Source: JBOFFC01 sp051648405
GTDB lineage: Bacteria; Planctomycetota; Planctomycetia; Pirellulales; Lacipirellulaceae
NCBI GenBank assembly: GCA_051648405.1
Contig: JBOFFC010000095.1
Coordinates: forward strand, 1-13,078
Length of the DNA: 13,078 nt
Direction: 5' to 3'
The stretch's first letter is position 1. Each line of letters opens with the position of its first letter. Shown piece by piece: positions 6,193-12,960 of the stretch. Both the position numbers and the translations under genes were made by a program. Below the pieces are notes generated by a model. That model ran no database searches, was not told the DNA's origin, and worked only from the letters and a program-made list of their open reading frames with translations.

Positions 6193-6544
6193 TGGGGACC
6201 CCTGGATAGTGTACACATGAACACTTCACACAAGTCCGAAGGTAGCAAACTCGCTGGCTCATTTCACCCCCGACGGTGGTGCTTTATTGTACTTTTTTTG
6301 ATATTCCGACCGTGCCACGTCGCCGCAACAGGGGGCCCGTGACGGTCGGGGCGCCCCCCGCACAATTCAGTGCGGCCTCGGCCGCCGGAGCGCCGATCCC
6401 CTTCTGCTAGCAGCGAGGCGTCCCCCTCACGGAGGGTCGTCCTGCCGCTTGGCACGACTGGGCACGGACGGCCCCGAGCAACTCCCCGGAAGCGGCGTAC
6501 GGAACGCGTCGCGGTCGCCGGGGACCTGGGAGCCGAGTACCCCG
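6193..6544. other. Divergent intergenic region with AT-rich island (352 bases)
   Basis: This separates the minus-strand acidic/HTH cassette from the plus-strand small membrane protein. It contains the most AT-rich stretch of the window (about 6281-6305, with a seven-T run), a cluster of GTGT/ACAC motifs at 6208-6233 including the palindrome GTGTACAC (6209-6216), and an 8-bp dyad (6306-6313 and 6342-6349). G/C-rich inverted segments follow at 6331-6358. The part from 6360 to 6544 shows only a GGCACG direct repeat (6451 and 6461). No gene is recognised. Confidence 0.5.
6286..6291 (-). promoter_or_regulatory. Candidate -10 box of the acidic/HTH cassette
   Basis: On the minus strand this reads TACAAT, a good -10 match in the middle of the only markedly AT-rich tract. 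It would place the transcript start about 85-90 bases before the acidic-protein ATG. No TTGACA-like -35 is present. The -35 position is instead occupied by one arm of an inverted repeat (6306-6313, partner 6342-6349), which would suit a regulated promoter. A second weak box, TACACT at 6208-6213, is closer to the gene. Confidence 0.35.
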
Positions 6545-6790
6545 ATGCCGTTCGAAGCTATCGAGGCCGCGCTCGCGGTCGCCTTCGCCCTCGTGTGGGG
6601 CTACATCGGGCTGGTCCTGCTGGGGGACCACCTGGCCGAGATCCGCCGCAAGCGCGAGGGGCTCGACGGCCCCCACTTCCGCTCGATGAACAGGGACCGC
6701 CGCGGCAAGGGCCGGACCACGGTCGTGACCCGTCGCGGCCGACGCTCGAAGCGGGCCCCCTCGGTCGGTCCCGACCGCGTGCTTGGCTGA
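6545..6790 (+). CDS. Small single-pass membrane protein with basic tail (81 aa)
   Basis: Hypothetical protein, function unknown. Residues 5-27 form one hydrophobic helix (AIEAALAVAFALVWGYIGLV) with a short N-terminus. From residue 33 the chain is strongly basic (IRRKREGL, DRRGKGR, RRGRRSKR), so the tail probably faces the cytoplasm and may touch nucleic acid or phospholipid. ATG 6545 was chosen because the hydrophobic segment follows immediately and GAG lies 7 nt upstream; a longer frame from 6449 has no membrane logic at its start. Third positions are almost all G or C, in line with real neighbouring genes. It converges on the kinase gene with only 24 bases between the two stops. Confidence 0.6.
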   Translation: MPFEAIEAALAVAFALVWGYIGLVLLGDHLAEIRRKREGLDGPHFRSMNRDRRGKGRTTVVTRRGRRSKRAPSVGPDRVLG

Positions 6791-6814
6791 CTGCTCGGCT
6801 GAACCCCGACGCCC

Positions 6815-8344
6815 CTACCGGCGCGCGGCGGTCGCGTCGATCCCGAGACTCTCGAGCGACGCGGGAAACAGCCGGCGCAGCTCTTCGGCCATCGCCCGCG
6901 GATCGAGGGGCGCCGACGTGAAGTGGTCCAGCGCCTGGCGGGCCGCGTCGGCGCGGCCCAGCCGTTCGTAGGCGACCACCAGCCCCGCGTTGCCGTAACC
7001 GCCGAGCTCGGGCTCGGTCGCTTCGCGGGCAGAAAGCTTCTGCAACGCGGGGATCGCGTCGCCCCACGCGCCGCGCGCGAAGCAGCACTCGGCCAGCCCG
7101 CGCATCGCCAGCAAGTGGTAGTAGGCGTCCTCGTCCGGGAAGAACCGCTGGACGGAGCGCCACGCCTCCGGGGTATCGACCAGCTTCGCGCGGAAGAGCT
7201 GCTCGACAACCGACTCGGCTCGCTGCGGCATGGTCGCGCCGACGCGCGGCACGAGGCGCGCCGGGCGGAGGGCGAACCCGGCCGCCGAGGCGACGACCCC
7301 GCTGGCCAGGATCGCGGCCGCCCAGCCGAGGCGGCCCTTGCCGAACGTCTTCAGCAAGTCGGTCTGACCGCGCATCGCCCGTCCGAGGCGGTCGGCGGCC
7401 CCGGCGCCGGTCGAGCCTCCGGCGGGGTCGCTCGCAGCCGGCAGGGCTTCGCCCAGCCCCGCGATCGCGGCCGAAGCGGCGATCGTCTCGTCGTCGTTCC
7501 AGCCTTCCTCGGCGCCACGCTTCGCGACGCGACGGAGGGTGTCGAGCAGCTCGCGCGGCGAAGCGTAGCGGGCGTCGGGGCTCTTCGCGATTAGACGATC
7601 GACGACGTCGGCGAGCGACGCGGGCAGTCCGGGCCGGCGACTCGCGATCGGCTCGGGCGCCTCTTGCAGGTGCTTGATCGCGACCGCCAGCGGCGTGTCG
7701 GCGACGAACGGCGGGTCGCCCGTCAGCAAGTGGTACGCCGTGACGCCGAGCGAGTAGAGGTCGCTGCGGGAGTCGAGCTCGCGCCCCTCGACTTGCTCGG
7801 GGCTCATGTAGAGCGGGGTCCCCATCGTCACGCCGACCTGCGTCAATCGCGACGCTGCTGGGCCGACGACGCGCGCCAGGCCGAAGTCCGCGACCTTGAC
7901 CGCGCCCGAGCGGTCGAGCATCAGGTTGTCGGGCTTGATGTCGCGGTGCACCAGGCCACGTTCGGCGGCGGCCGCCAGGGCCATCGCCACCTGGCAGAGC
8001 ACGCCGAGCACCTGCCCCGGACCCAGCGGCCCCTGCTTCGCGACGAGCTGCCCCAGCGTGCCGCCGGGGACGTACTCTTGCGCCAGGTAGTGCTGATCCC
8101 CGGCGACCCCCACCTCGTACACCTGGACGATGTGGGCATCGACCATCGACGCGGCGGAGCGGGCCTCCTGCTGGAACCGCGCGACGTACGCCGCGTCGCG
8201 CGCAAGGTCGGCGTTCAGCACCTTGACCGCCACGCGCCGGCCGAGCGACTGCTGCTCGGCCAGGTAGACGGCCGCCATCGCCCCACGGCCCAGCAGCCGC
8301 ATCAATCGGTAGTCCCCCAGCCGTGAACCGGTGAGATCGTCCAA
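6815..8344 (-). CDS. Membrane-anchored Ser/Thr protein kinase (509 aa)
   Basis: Pkn2/PASTA-less Hanks-type kinase that phosphorylates proteins on Ser/Thr. The catalytic domain spans about residues 12-272: Gly loop GRGAMAAVY (19-27, third glycine replaced by Ala), Lys41 in VAVK, Glu60, HRDIKPDN (133-140), DFG (153-155) and SPE (181-183). All catalytic residues are present, so activity is expected. A linker with a DDETIAAS stretch precedes one membrane helix at about 339-359. The C-terminal 150 residues look like TPR-type helices (YYHLLAMRGLAECCFARGAWGDAIPAL). Start choice: TTG at 8344 gives MDDLTGSRLGDYRL, the usual N-terminus of planctomycete kinases. A GTG at 8446 would add 34 residues with AT-rich third positions and overlap metF by 32 bases. 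Neither has a good ribosome binding site. It lies 70 bases after metF and may be co-transcribed. Confidence 0.92.
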   Translation of the reverse strand: MDDLTGSRLGDYRLMRLLGRGAMAAVYLAEQQSLGRRVAVKVLNADLARDAAYVARFQQEARSAASMVDAHIVQVYEVGVAGDQHYLAQEYVPGGTLGQLVAKQGPLGPGQVLGVLCQVAMALAAAAERGLVHRDIKPDNLMLDRSGAVKVADFGLARVVGPAASRLTQVGVTMGTPLYMSPEQVEGRELDSRSDLYSLGVTAYHLLTGDPPFVADTPLAVAIKHLQEAPEPIASRRPGLPASLADVVDRLIAKSPDARYASPRELLDTLRRVAKRGAEEGWNDDETIAASAAIAGLGEALPAASDPAGGSTGAGAADRLGRAMRGQTDLLKTFGKGRLGWAAAILASGVVASAAGFALRPARLVPRVGATMPQRAESVVEQLFRAKLVDTPEAWRSVQRFFPDEDAYYHLLAMRGLAECCFARGAWGDAIPALQKLSAREATEPELGGYGNAGLVVAYERLGRADAARQALDHFTSAPLDPRAMAEELRRLFPASLESLGIDATAARR

Positions 8345-8414
8345 GGCGCGGGCAAAGGCTGGAGGGAAGTGGCGCGGGGGGCTGGCGTCGCGTCGTCGCC
8401 CGGACTGCGATCCG

Positions 8415-9287
8415 CTAGGCCGAGATCGTGACCGCTTGGAGCACACGGCTGGCGGCTTCGGACTTGTTCAGCACGTAGTAGTGGATGCCGGGGACGCCCC
8501 CATCGACGAGCGCCTGGGTTTGCTCGGTGGCCTGCTCGACGCCGACCTCGAACTGCGTGTCCGCGTCGTCGCCGGCCCCCTCAAGACGGTTGAGGAACTC
8601 CTGCGGCAGGCGGGCGCCGCAAAGCGACGCGATCCGCTGCACCTGGCCCGCGTTGGTCACCGGGAGCAGCCCGGGGATCAGCGGGACGCGGATCCCCCAC
8701 TCGTCGCAGCGGTCGCGGAAGCGGAAGAAGTCGGCGTTGTCGTAGAAGAGCTGGGTGATGATCGCGTCGGCGCCGGCGTCGATCTTGCGCTTGAGGTTGT
8801 CGAGGTCCGCCTCGGCGCTGGGGGCCTCTTGGTGGACCTCGGGGTAACCCCCGACCGCGATCCCCATCTGCGGGAAATCACTGCGGATCATCGCCACCAG
8901 CTCGTTGGCGTAGGCGAACCCCCCCTCAACCGCGCGGAACGTCGCATCCCCCTTGGGCGGGTCCCCCCGCAGCGCCACGACGTTGCCGATGCCCGCCTGC
9001 TCGGCGCGGCGCAGGTAGTCGCGGATCTGGTCGGCGTCACGCCCGACGCACGTCAGGTGCGTGGCGACCGGCAGACCCGACTCGCGGCGGACGCGGGCGG
9101 CGATGTCGAGCGTCTTGTCCTGGGTCGAGCCCCCCGCGCCGTAGGTGCAGGTGATGTACGCCGGCTCGAACGCGAGCAGCGTCTGAAAATGCCGGAACAT
9201 GGCGGCCTCCCCCTCGTCGGTCTTCGGCGGGAAGAGCTCGAAGGACAGGGCGAAGCGAGTCTTCGCGTAGATCTCGGGGAGACGCAT
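8415..9287 (-). CDS. metF: 5,10-methylenetetrahydrofolate reductase (290 aa)
   Basis: Flavoenzyme reducing 5,10-methylene-THF to 5-methyl-THF, the methyl donor for methionine synthesis. It is a full-length TIM-barrel protein, about the length of E. coli MetF. FELFPPK at 16-22 includes Glu17, equivalent to the proton-donor Glu28 of E. coli. TYGAGGSTQDKT lies at 48-59, THLTCVGR at 76-83, and ALRGDPPKG at 105-113 includes Asp109, equivalent to Asp120. KIDAGADAIITQLFYD and PLIPGLLPVTN follow in the usual order. The ATG at 9287 starts at the conserved first residues, although no Shine-Dalgarno is visible, because the upstream bases belong to a heptamer repeat. Order of transcription is aminotransferase, metF, kinase. 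The repeat in the leader could affect translation, which is inference. Confidence 0.96.
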   Translation of the reverse strand: MRLPEIYAKTRFALSFELFPPKTDEGEAAMFRHFQTLLAFEPAYITCTYGAGGSTQDKTLDIAARVRRESGLPVATHLTCVGRDADQIRDYLRRAEQAGIGNVVALRGDPPKGDATFRAVEGGFAYANELVAMIRSDFPQMGIAVGGYPEVHQEAPSAEADLDNLKRKIDAGADAIITQLFYDNADFFRFRDRCDEWGIRVPLIPGLLPVTNAGQVQRIASLCGARLPQEFLNRLEGAGDDADTQFEVGVEQATEQTQALVDGGVPGIHYYVLNKSEAASRVLQAVTISA

Positions 9288-9292
9288 GAGGG

Positions 9293-9334
9293 GCGGAATG
9301 CGGAATGCGGAATTGGGAACGCGGAATCAGGGAC
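9293..9334. repeat. Heptamer tandem repeat (GCGGAAT unit)
   Basis: Exact 7-bp register: GCGGAAT at 9293, 9300 and 9307, then the diverged TGGGAAC (9314), GCGGAAT again (9321) and CAGGGAC (9328). Four of six units are identical. The array begins 5 bases upstream of the metF start codon, so it forms the immediate leader of that gene and replaces the place where a ribosome binding site would be. Confidence 0.75.
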
Positions 9335-9352
9335 GCTACGGCAGTGTTGCTC

Positions 9353-9380
9353 CTACTGCCTGCTGCCGTCTGCGGGCTCC
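9353..9380. repeat. Degenerate heptamer repeat (CTnCTGC unit)
   Basis: In 7-bp register: CTACTGC (9353), CTGCTGC (9360), CGTCTGC (9367) and GGGCTCC (9374). The first three share the CTGC end and the last is diverged. It abuts the aminotransferase stop codon and lies 18 bases from the GCGGAAT array. The unit is unrelated in sequence, but the period is the same. The degeneracy makes this the weakest of the three. Confidence 0.45.
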
Positions 9381-10361
9381 TTACCATAACCGAGCGCCGG
9401 CATTCTCGCCCGTGTAGCGCTCGACGTGCGCCTTGTACGAAGCAGCGGCCTGGCGGGTTCGATCGCCCCCGCCAGCGGGGAGGTCGAGCCACCGGCCGTC
9501 GGCCAGTCGGATCGCGGCAACCGGCATCACCTCGCGGGTGGCGCTGGTGACGAACGCCTCGGTGACGCGGGCCAGGTCGTCGAGCGTCAGGTCGGCGTCG
9601 GTCACCGGCCAGTCTTCGGCGGCGCCCAGCTCCCGCAGGGCGGCCCCGGTGATCCCCCGCAGGTTGCCGGCCCGCTGGCCGGGGGTGACCACGCGGCCGT
9701 CGAGGACGAAGAACGCGTTGCTGTTGCTCGACTCGGTGACGAGCCCCTCGTGGCTGAGCATCAGGCAGTCGTCGGCGCCACGCTCGACCGCCTCGGCCAG
9801 GCCCAGGATGTTGTTCAGGTAGTTGCCGCTCTTGATGTTGGGGCTGAGGGCGTCGTTTGCGTTGCGGCGGACGTCGGTCACCGCGAGCCGCAGGCCCGTC
9901 GCGTAGTGTTCGGTTTTCCACACGGGGACCGGCTTCACGAGGATCATGAAGCTGGTCCGCAACGCGGGGTCGGGGTACAGGTCGATCGGCCCCACTCCGC
10001 GCGAGACGTGGAAGCGGACGTAGACTTCCCCCCCGCGCCCCTCGCCGAGTGGCCCCCCTCCCGCCGCGCCGACCGCCAGGCGGATCTGGCGCATCAGCTC
10101 GTCGCGGCTTTGCGTGATCGGCATGTGGATCATCCGTGCCGAGTTCTCGAGCCGCTCCATGTGCTCACGCCAGAACAGCGGCACGCCGTCGTACGTGCGG
10201 AAGACCTCGTAGACCGAGTCGCCGTACAGGAACCCGCGGTCGAGCACCGGGATCTTCGCGTCGGCGAGCGGCGAGAGAACGCCGTCGATATTCGCCGTCG
10301 GCTCGAGCGCGACGCGAGCCGGCGAGTGAGCGGCCTGCGACAGGGGAGCGAGCGTGGACAT
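9381..10361 (-). CDS. Class IV (PLP-dependent) aminotransferase (326 aa)
   Basis: Fold-type IV aminotransferase of the IlvE/D-amino-acid transaminase/aminodeoxychorismate lyase group; substrate not resolved. DRGFLYGDSVYEVFRTYDG at 41-59 is the family N-terminal signature. SPNIKSGNYLNN (173-184) holds the Schiff-base Lys177. Glu210 in GLVTESSNSN is the PLP-nitrogen partner. The LRGITG and FVTSATREVMPV segments follow. It has the WREHMERLENSARMI pattern seen in branched-chain-type members, so that activity is a reasonable guess. The ATG at 10361 was preferred to a GTG at 10397 since the extra residues are not family-like; neither has a clear ribosome binding site. A Gly-rich loop (about 98-111, GAAGGGPLGEGRGG) looks inserted. 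It is the first gene of a run that continues with metF and the kinase, 93 bases apart from metF. Confidence 0.9.
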   Translation of the reverse strand: MSTLAPLSQAAHSPARVALEPTANIDGVLSPLADAKIPVLDRGFLYGDSVYEVFRTYDGVPLFWREHMERLENSARMIHMPITQSRDELMRQIRLAVGAAGGGPLGEGRGGEVYVRFHVSRGVGPIDLYPDPALRTSFMILVKPVPVWKTEHYATGLRLAVTDVRRNANDALSPNIKSGNYLNNILGLAEAVERGADDCLMLSHEGLVTESSNSNAFFVLDGRVVTPGQRAGNLRGITGAALRELGAAEDWPVTDADLTLDDLARVTEAFVTSATREVMPVAAIRLADGRWLDLPAGGGDRTRQAAASYKAHVERYTGENAGARLW

Positions 10362-10420
10362 CGATTCGCGGCGCACGGGTTCGTTTAAGAGACGCACGCC
10401 AGCGGTGCGCGAGCGGGCTC

Positions 10421-10426
10421 ATTCTA
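10421..10426 (-). promoter_or_regulatory. Candidate -10 box of the aminotransferase gene
   Basis: Minus strand reads TAGAAT in the context CCGCTAGAATG, 60 bases upstream of the ATG. The same CCGCTA start and a T at the sixth -10 position recur in the divergent candidate at 10529. No recognisable -35 is present. Confidence 0.35.
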
Positions 10427-10528
10427 GCGGAGCAGCGCGCTGGCGGTAGGCGATTGGGGCCGCACCGCCGACCGGCGCCTCCCACGATCTGAGATTTTCT
10501 CCCTGGCGGCCACCCCGCTGGCATCCGC

Positions 10529-10534
10529 TATACT
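10529..10534 (+). promoter_or_regulatory. Candidate -10 box of the glucan phosphorylase gene
   Basis: TATACT in the context CCGCTATACTCC, one of few good -10 matches in this GC-rich DNA. The -35 position holds GC-rich sequence with no TTGACA likeness. It would give a leader of about 185 bases before the ATG at 10727. Confidence 0.45.
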
Positions 10535-10682
10535 CCCGCCGAGCCCACCGGGGGCCACGCGAGCGGCGCGGCGAACCCGCGGCGCCTCCCCAGCGTGGCT
10601 TCCAAACTCCCTCCGCGGACACAACGACTCCATCGCACTTAGCGTGCCCCTGCGTCGCAGGCGGCCCGCTCGCAGCCACTCC

Positions 10683-10700
10683 GGGCGCCACGGTGCGCCC
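10683..10700 (+). promoter_or_regulatory. Leader hairpin before glucan phosphorylase
   Basis: GGGCGC (10683-10688) and GCGCCC (10695-10700) form a 6-bp stem around a 6-base loop, ending 26 bases before the ATG, followed by a pyrimidine-rich stretch and no Shine-Dalgarno. It may influence ribosome access. Chance formation is possible in such GC-rich sequence. Confidence 0.25.
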
Positions 10701-10726
10701 CCCTCCCCTGCAACCCAGCAGCGACC

Positions 10727-12928
10727 ATGAGCCAAGTCGAACTCCCCCCCCTGGCGAGCGTTGAGCGCGAGAACTTCACCGAAGTCACCCCCCAGGCCCT
10801 CTACGCGAAGCTCCAGGCCCTGGCGCGGAACCTCTGGTGGAGCTGGCGCCCGGACGTCGGCAACCTGTTCCGTGACCTCGACCCCGTGCGCTGGCGGCAG
10901 CTGGACCACAACCCGATCGCCCTGCTGGCCGAGATGACCCCCGAGCTGGTCGCCGAGCGCGCCGGCGAAATGGTCATGTACACCCGCATCAACCAGGCGC
11001 ACCGGCGGCTCAAGGAGTACCTGTCGAACACCACCCACACCTGGGGGGCCCGCGAGGCGGGGGCCCTGGGCGCCAAGCCGGTGGCCTACTTCTCGGCCGA
11101 GTTCGGCATGCACGAGTCAGTCCCGATCTACTCGGGGGGCCTGGGCGTGCTGTCGGGGGACCACATCAAGTCGGCCAGCGGCCTCGGCGTGCCGCTGGTG
11201 GCGATCGGTCTGTTCTACGACCAGGGGTACTTCAAGCAGCACCTCGACGCCGAGGGGTACCAGCAAGAGGAGTACATCGACACACGCGTCGAAACGCAGC
11301 CGATGGAGCCCGCCAAGGACGCCACCGGCAAGCAGATCATGGTGTCGGTCGAGACGCGCAACGGCGCGCTGCTGGCCAAGCTGTGGCTCGTGCGTGTCGG
11401 CCGCGTGAGCCTGTACCTGCTCGACTGCGACGTCGAGGGGAACAGCCCGCAGGACCGCGAGCTCACCAGCCGCCTGTACGGCGGCGACACGCGGACCCGC
11501 ATCCGCCAGGAGCTCGTCCTGGGAGTCGGCGGCGTGAAAGCGCTCCGCGCGCTGGGGATCGCGCCCGGCGTGTACCACCTCAACGAGGGGCACAGCGCTT
11601 TCGCCCCGCTCGAGGTGATCCGCGAGCGGATGCACGACGACGGCCTGACGTTCGACGACGCGCTGCGCGAGATCGCCCAGCACACGGTCTTCACCACGCA
11701 CACCCCCGTGCCGGCCGGCCACGACCGGTTCGACGCGAACCTGATCGAAGAGCACCTCGGCCCGCTGCGCGACAAGCTCGGCATCTCGCACGACCAACTG
11801 ATGGGCCTGGGGCGCGTCGAGCCGCAAAACGGCGGCGAGACGTTCTGCATGACGGTGATCGGGCTAAAGCTGTCACGCCGCGCGAACGCCGTCAGCTCGC
11901 TGCACGGCTACATCTCGCGCCGCATGTGGGCCAACCTCTGGCCGTGGAAGGTCGAAGAGGAGATCCCGATCGGTCACATCACCAACGGCGTCCACGTCCC
12001 GACGTGGCTCGCCCTGCCAATGCGGCAGCTCTACGACCGCCACTTGGGGGTCGATTGGGCGAGCCGCATGAGCGAGGCCTCGACCTGGCAGAAGATCTAC
12101 GAGATCGACCCGGGTGAGCTGTGGGAGACGCACCACGCGCTCAAGAGCCGGTGCCTGGAGTTCGTCCGTCGCCGCCTGAGCCGGCAGTGCCGACGGCGCT
12201 CGGAAGACGAGGCGCACGTCGATGCCGCGCGGCTGTCGCTCGACCCCAGCGCGCTGACGATCGGCTTCGCGCGCCGCTTCGCGACCTACAAGCGCGCCGA
12301 CCTGTTCATGCACCAGCTCGAAGCGATGGCCGACCTGATCAACGACTCGAAGCGCCCCGTGCAGTTCGTGTTCGCCGGCAAGGCCCACCCGGCCGACGAG
12401 CCGGGCAAGCGGCTGATCCAGCGGATCTCGAACCTGCGGCACGACCCGCGGTTCAGCGGCCGCGTGGTGTTCATCGAAGACTACGACATGAACGTCACCC
12501 GCCACATGATCCAAGGGGTCGACGTGTGGCTCAACAACCCGCGCCGCCCGCTCGAGGCGTCCGGGACGAGCGGCATGAAGACGGTCCTCAACGGCGGGCT
12601 TAACTGCTCGATCTTGGACGGCTGGTGGGCCGAGGCCTACAACGGCAAGAACGGCTTCGCGATCGGCAACGGCACGCAGCACGTCGACGACGCGATCACC
12701 GACGTCCGCGACGGCGACAACCTGTTCCACGTCCTCCGGGACGAGGTCGTGCCGCTGTTCTACGACCGCGACGCCGACGGGCTGCCGCACCGCTGGATCG
12801 GGTTTATGCTGAACTCGATCGCCACGCTGGCCGCCCGCTTCAGCGCGCACCGGATGGTCCAGGACTACGTGAAGCTGTGCTACCTGCCGGCCGCCGGCGG
12901 GACGAGCAGCGACATGGCGATCCGCTGA
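10727..12928 (+). CDS. glgP: Alpha-glucan (glycogen) phosphorylase (733 aa)
   Basis: PLP-dependent enzyme releasing glucose-1-phosphate from glycogen or other alpha-1,4-glucans, in the cytoplasm. Residues 1-105 match the N-terminal region of the shorter bacterial/archaeal subfamily (ALARNLWWSWRPDVGNLFRDLDP), not the long E. coli MalP/GlgP form. Then come VAYFSAEFGMHES (119-131) and IYSGGLGVLSGDH (134-146). YHLNEGHSAF and HTPVPAGHDRF lie further on, and FARRFATYKRADL is at about 513-525. EASGTSGMK carries the PLP lysine at Lys618. Length suits this subfamily. The ATG at 10727 starts just before the conserved N-terminus; no ribosome binding site is visible. It has a probable long leader and is followed after 32 bases by the next plus-strand gene. 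The symbol is by function, since this subfamily is distinct from enterobacterial glgP. Confidence 0.94.
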   Translation: MSQVELPPLASVERENFTEVTPQALYAKLQALARNLWWSWRPDVGNLFRDLDPVRWRQLDHNPIALLAEMTPELVAERAGEMVMYTRINQAHRRLKEYLSNTTHTWGAREAGALGAKPVAYFSAEFGMHESVPIYSGGLGVLSGDHIKSASGLGVPLVAIGLFYDQGYFKQHLDAEGYQQEEYIDTRVETQPMEPAKDATGKQIMVSVETRNGALLAKLWLVRVGRVSLYLLDCDVEGNSPQDRELTSRLYGGDTRTRIRQELVLGVGGVKALRALGIAPGVYHLNEGHSAFAPLEVIRERMHDDGLTFDDALREIAQHTVFTTHTPVPAGHDRFDANLIEEHLGPLRDKLGISHDQLMGLGRVEPQNGGETFCMTVIGLKLSRRANAVSSLHGYISRRMWANLWPWKVEEEIPIGHITNGVHVPTWLALPMRQLYDRHLGVDWASRMSEASTWQKIYEIDPGELWETHHALKSRCLEFVRRRLSRQCRRRSEDEAHVDAARLSLDPSALTIGFARRFATYKRADLFMHQLEAMADLINDSKRPVQFVFAGKAHPADEPGKRLIQRISNLRHDPRFSGRVVFIEDYDMNVTRHMIQGVDVWLNNPRRPLEASGTSGMKTVLNGGLNCSILDGWWAEAYNGKNGFAIGNGTQHVDDAITDVRDGDNLFHVLRDEVVPLFYDRDADGLPHRWIGFMLNSIATLAARFSAHRMVQDYVKLCYLPAAGGTSSDMAIR

Positions 12929-12960
12929 GCGGTCCGCTGCCTGGCCCGACGGAAAGCGCG

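Larger units (their letters stand above)
10362..10726. other. Divergent intergenic region (365 bases)
   Basis: This lies between the minus-strand aminotransferase and the plus-strand glucan phosphorylase. It contains one promoter candidate for each gene (10421-10426 minus, 10529-10534 plus) and a roughly 185-base GC-rich leader before the phosphorylase with several small hairpins. These include CCTGCG-T-CGCAGG around 10649-10661 and a stem at 10683-10700. I see no gene and no recognisable riboswitch. Confidence 0.5.

Noticed and set aside
6264..6455. 63-codon minus-strand open frame upstream of the acidic gene
   Set aside because: It has no ribosome binding site, overlaps the AT-rich promoter island and contains no recognisable domain or coding-like third-position bias.
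6450..6466. Possible sigma-54 promoter (TGGCACG with a second GGCACG 10 bases on)
   Set aside because: The GG to GC spacing is 9, not 10, the -12 element is not TTGC-like, and no activator gene is nearby.
8345..8446. GTG start giving the kinase 34 extra residues
   Set aside because: The added codons have AT-rich third positions and Ser/Arg/Pro-rich sequence, overlap metF by 32 bases and lack a ribosome binding site. The TTG at 8344 gives the standard kinase N-terminus.
8331..9389. A 352-codon plus-strand frame antisense to metF
   Set aside because: metF on the other strand has full family motifs. The plus-strand frame is rich in shadow residues and starts inside the kinase 5' region.
9426..10388. 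A 320-codon plus-strand open frame across the aminotransferase
   Set aside because: It mirrors a real class IV aminotransferase with intact catalytic residues. Long antisense frames are expected when third positions are mostly G or C.
10397..10445. 8-bp inverted repeat CGCCAGCG/CGCTGGCG separated by 33 bases
   Set aside because: The arms are short, entirely GC-biased and far apart. Such matches are frequent by chance in this composition, and one arm overlaps the possible GTG start of the aminotransferase.
11873..12850. A 325-codon open frame antisense to the glucan phosphorylase
   Set aside because: The opposite strand encodes well-conserved phosphorylase motifs including the PLP-lysine region. 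The antisense product has shadow composition (Val/Asp/Arg/His) and no ribosome binding site.
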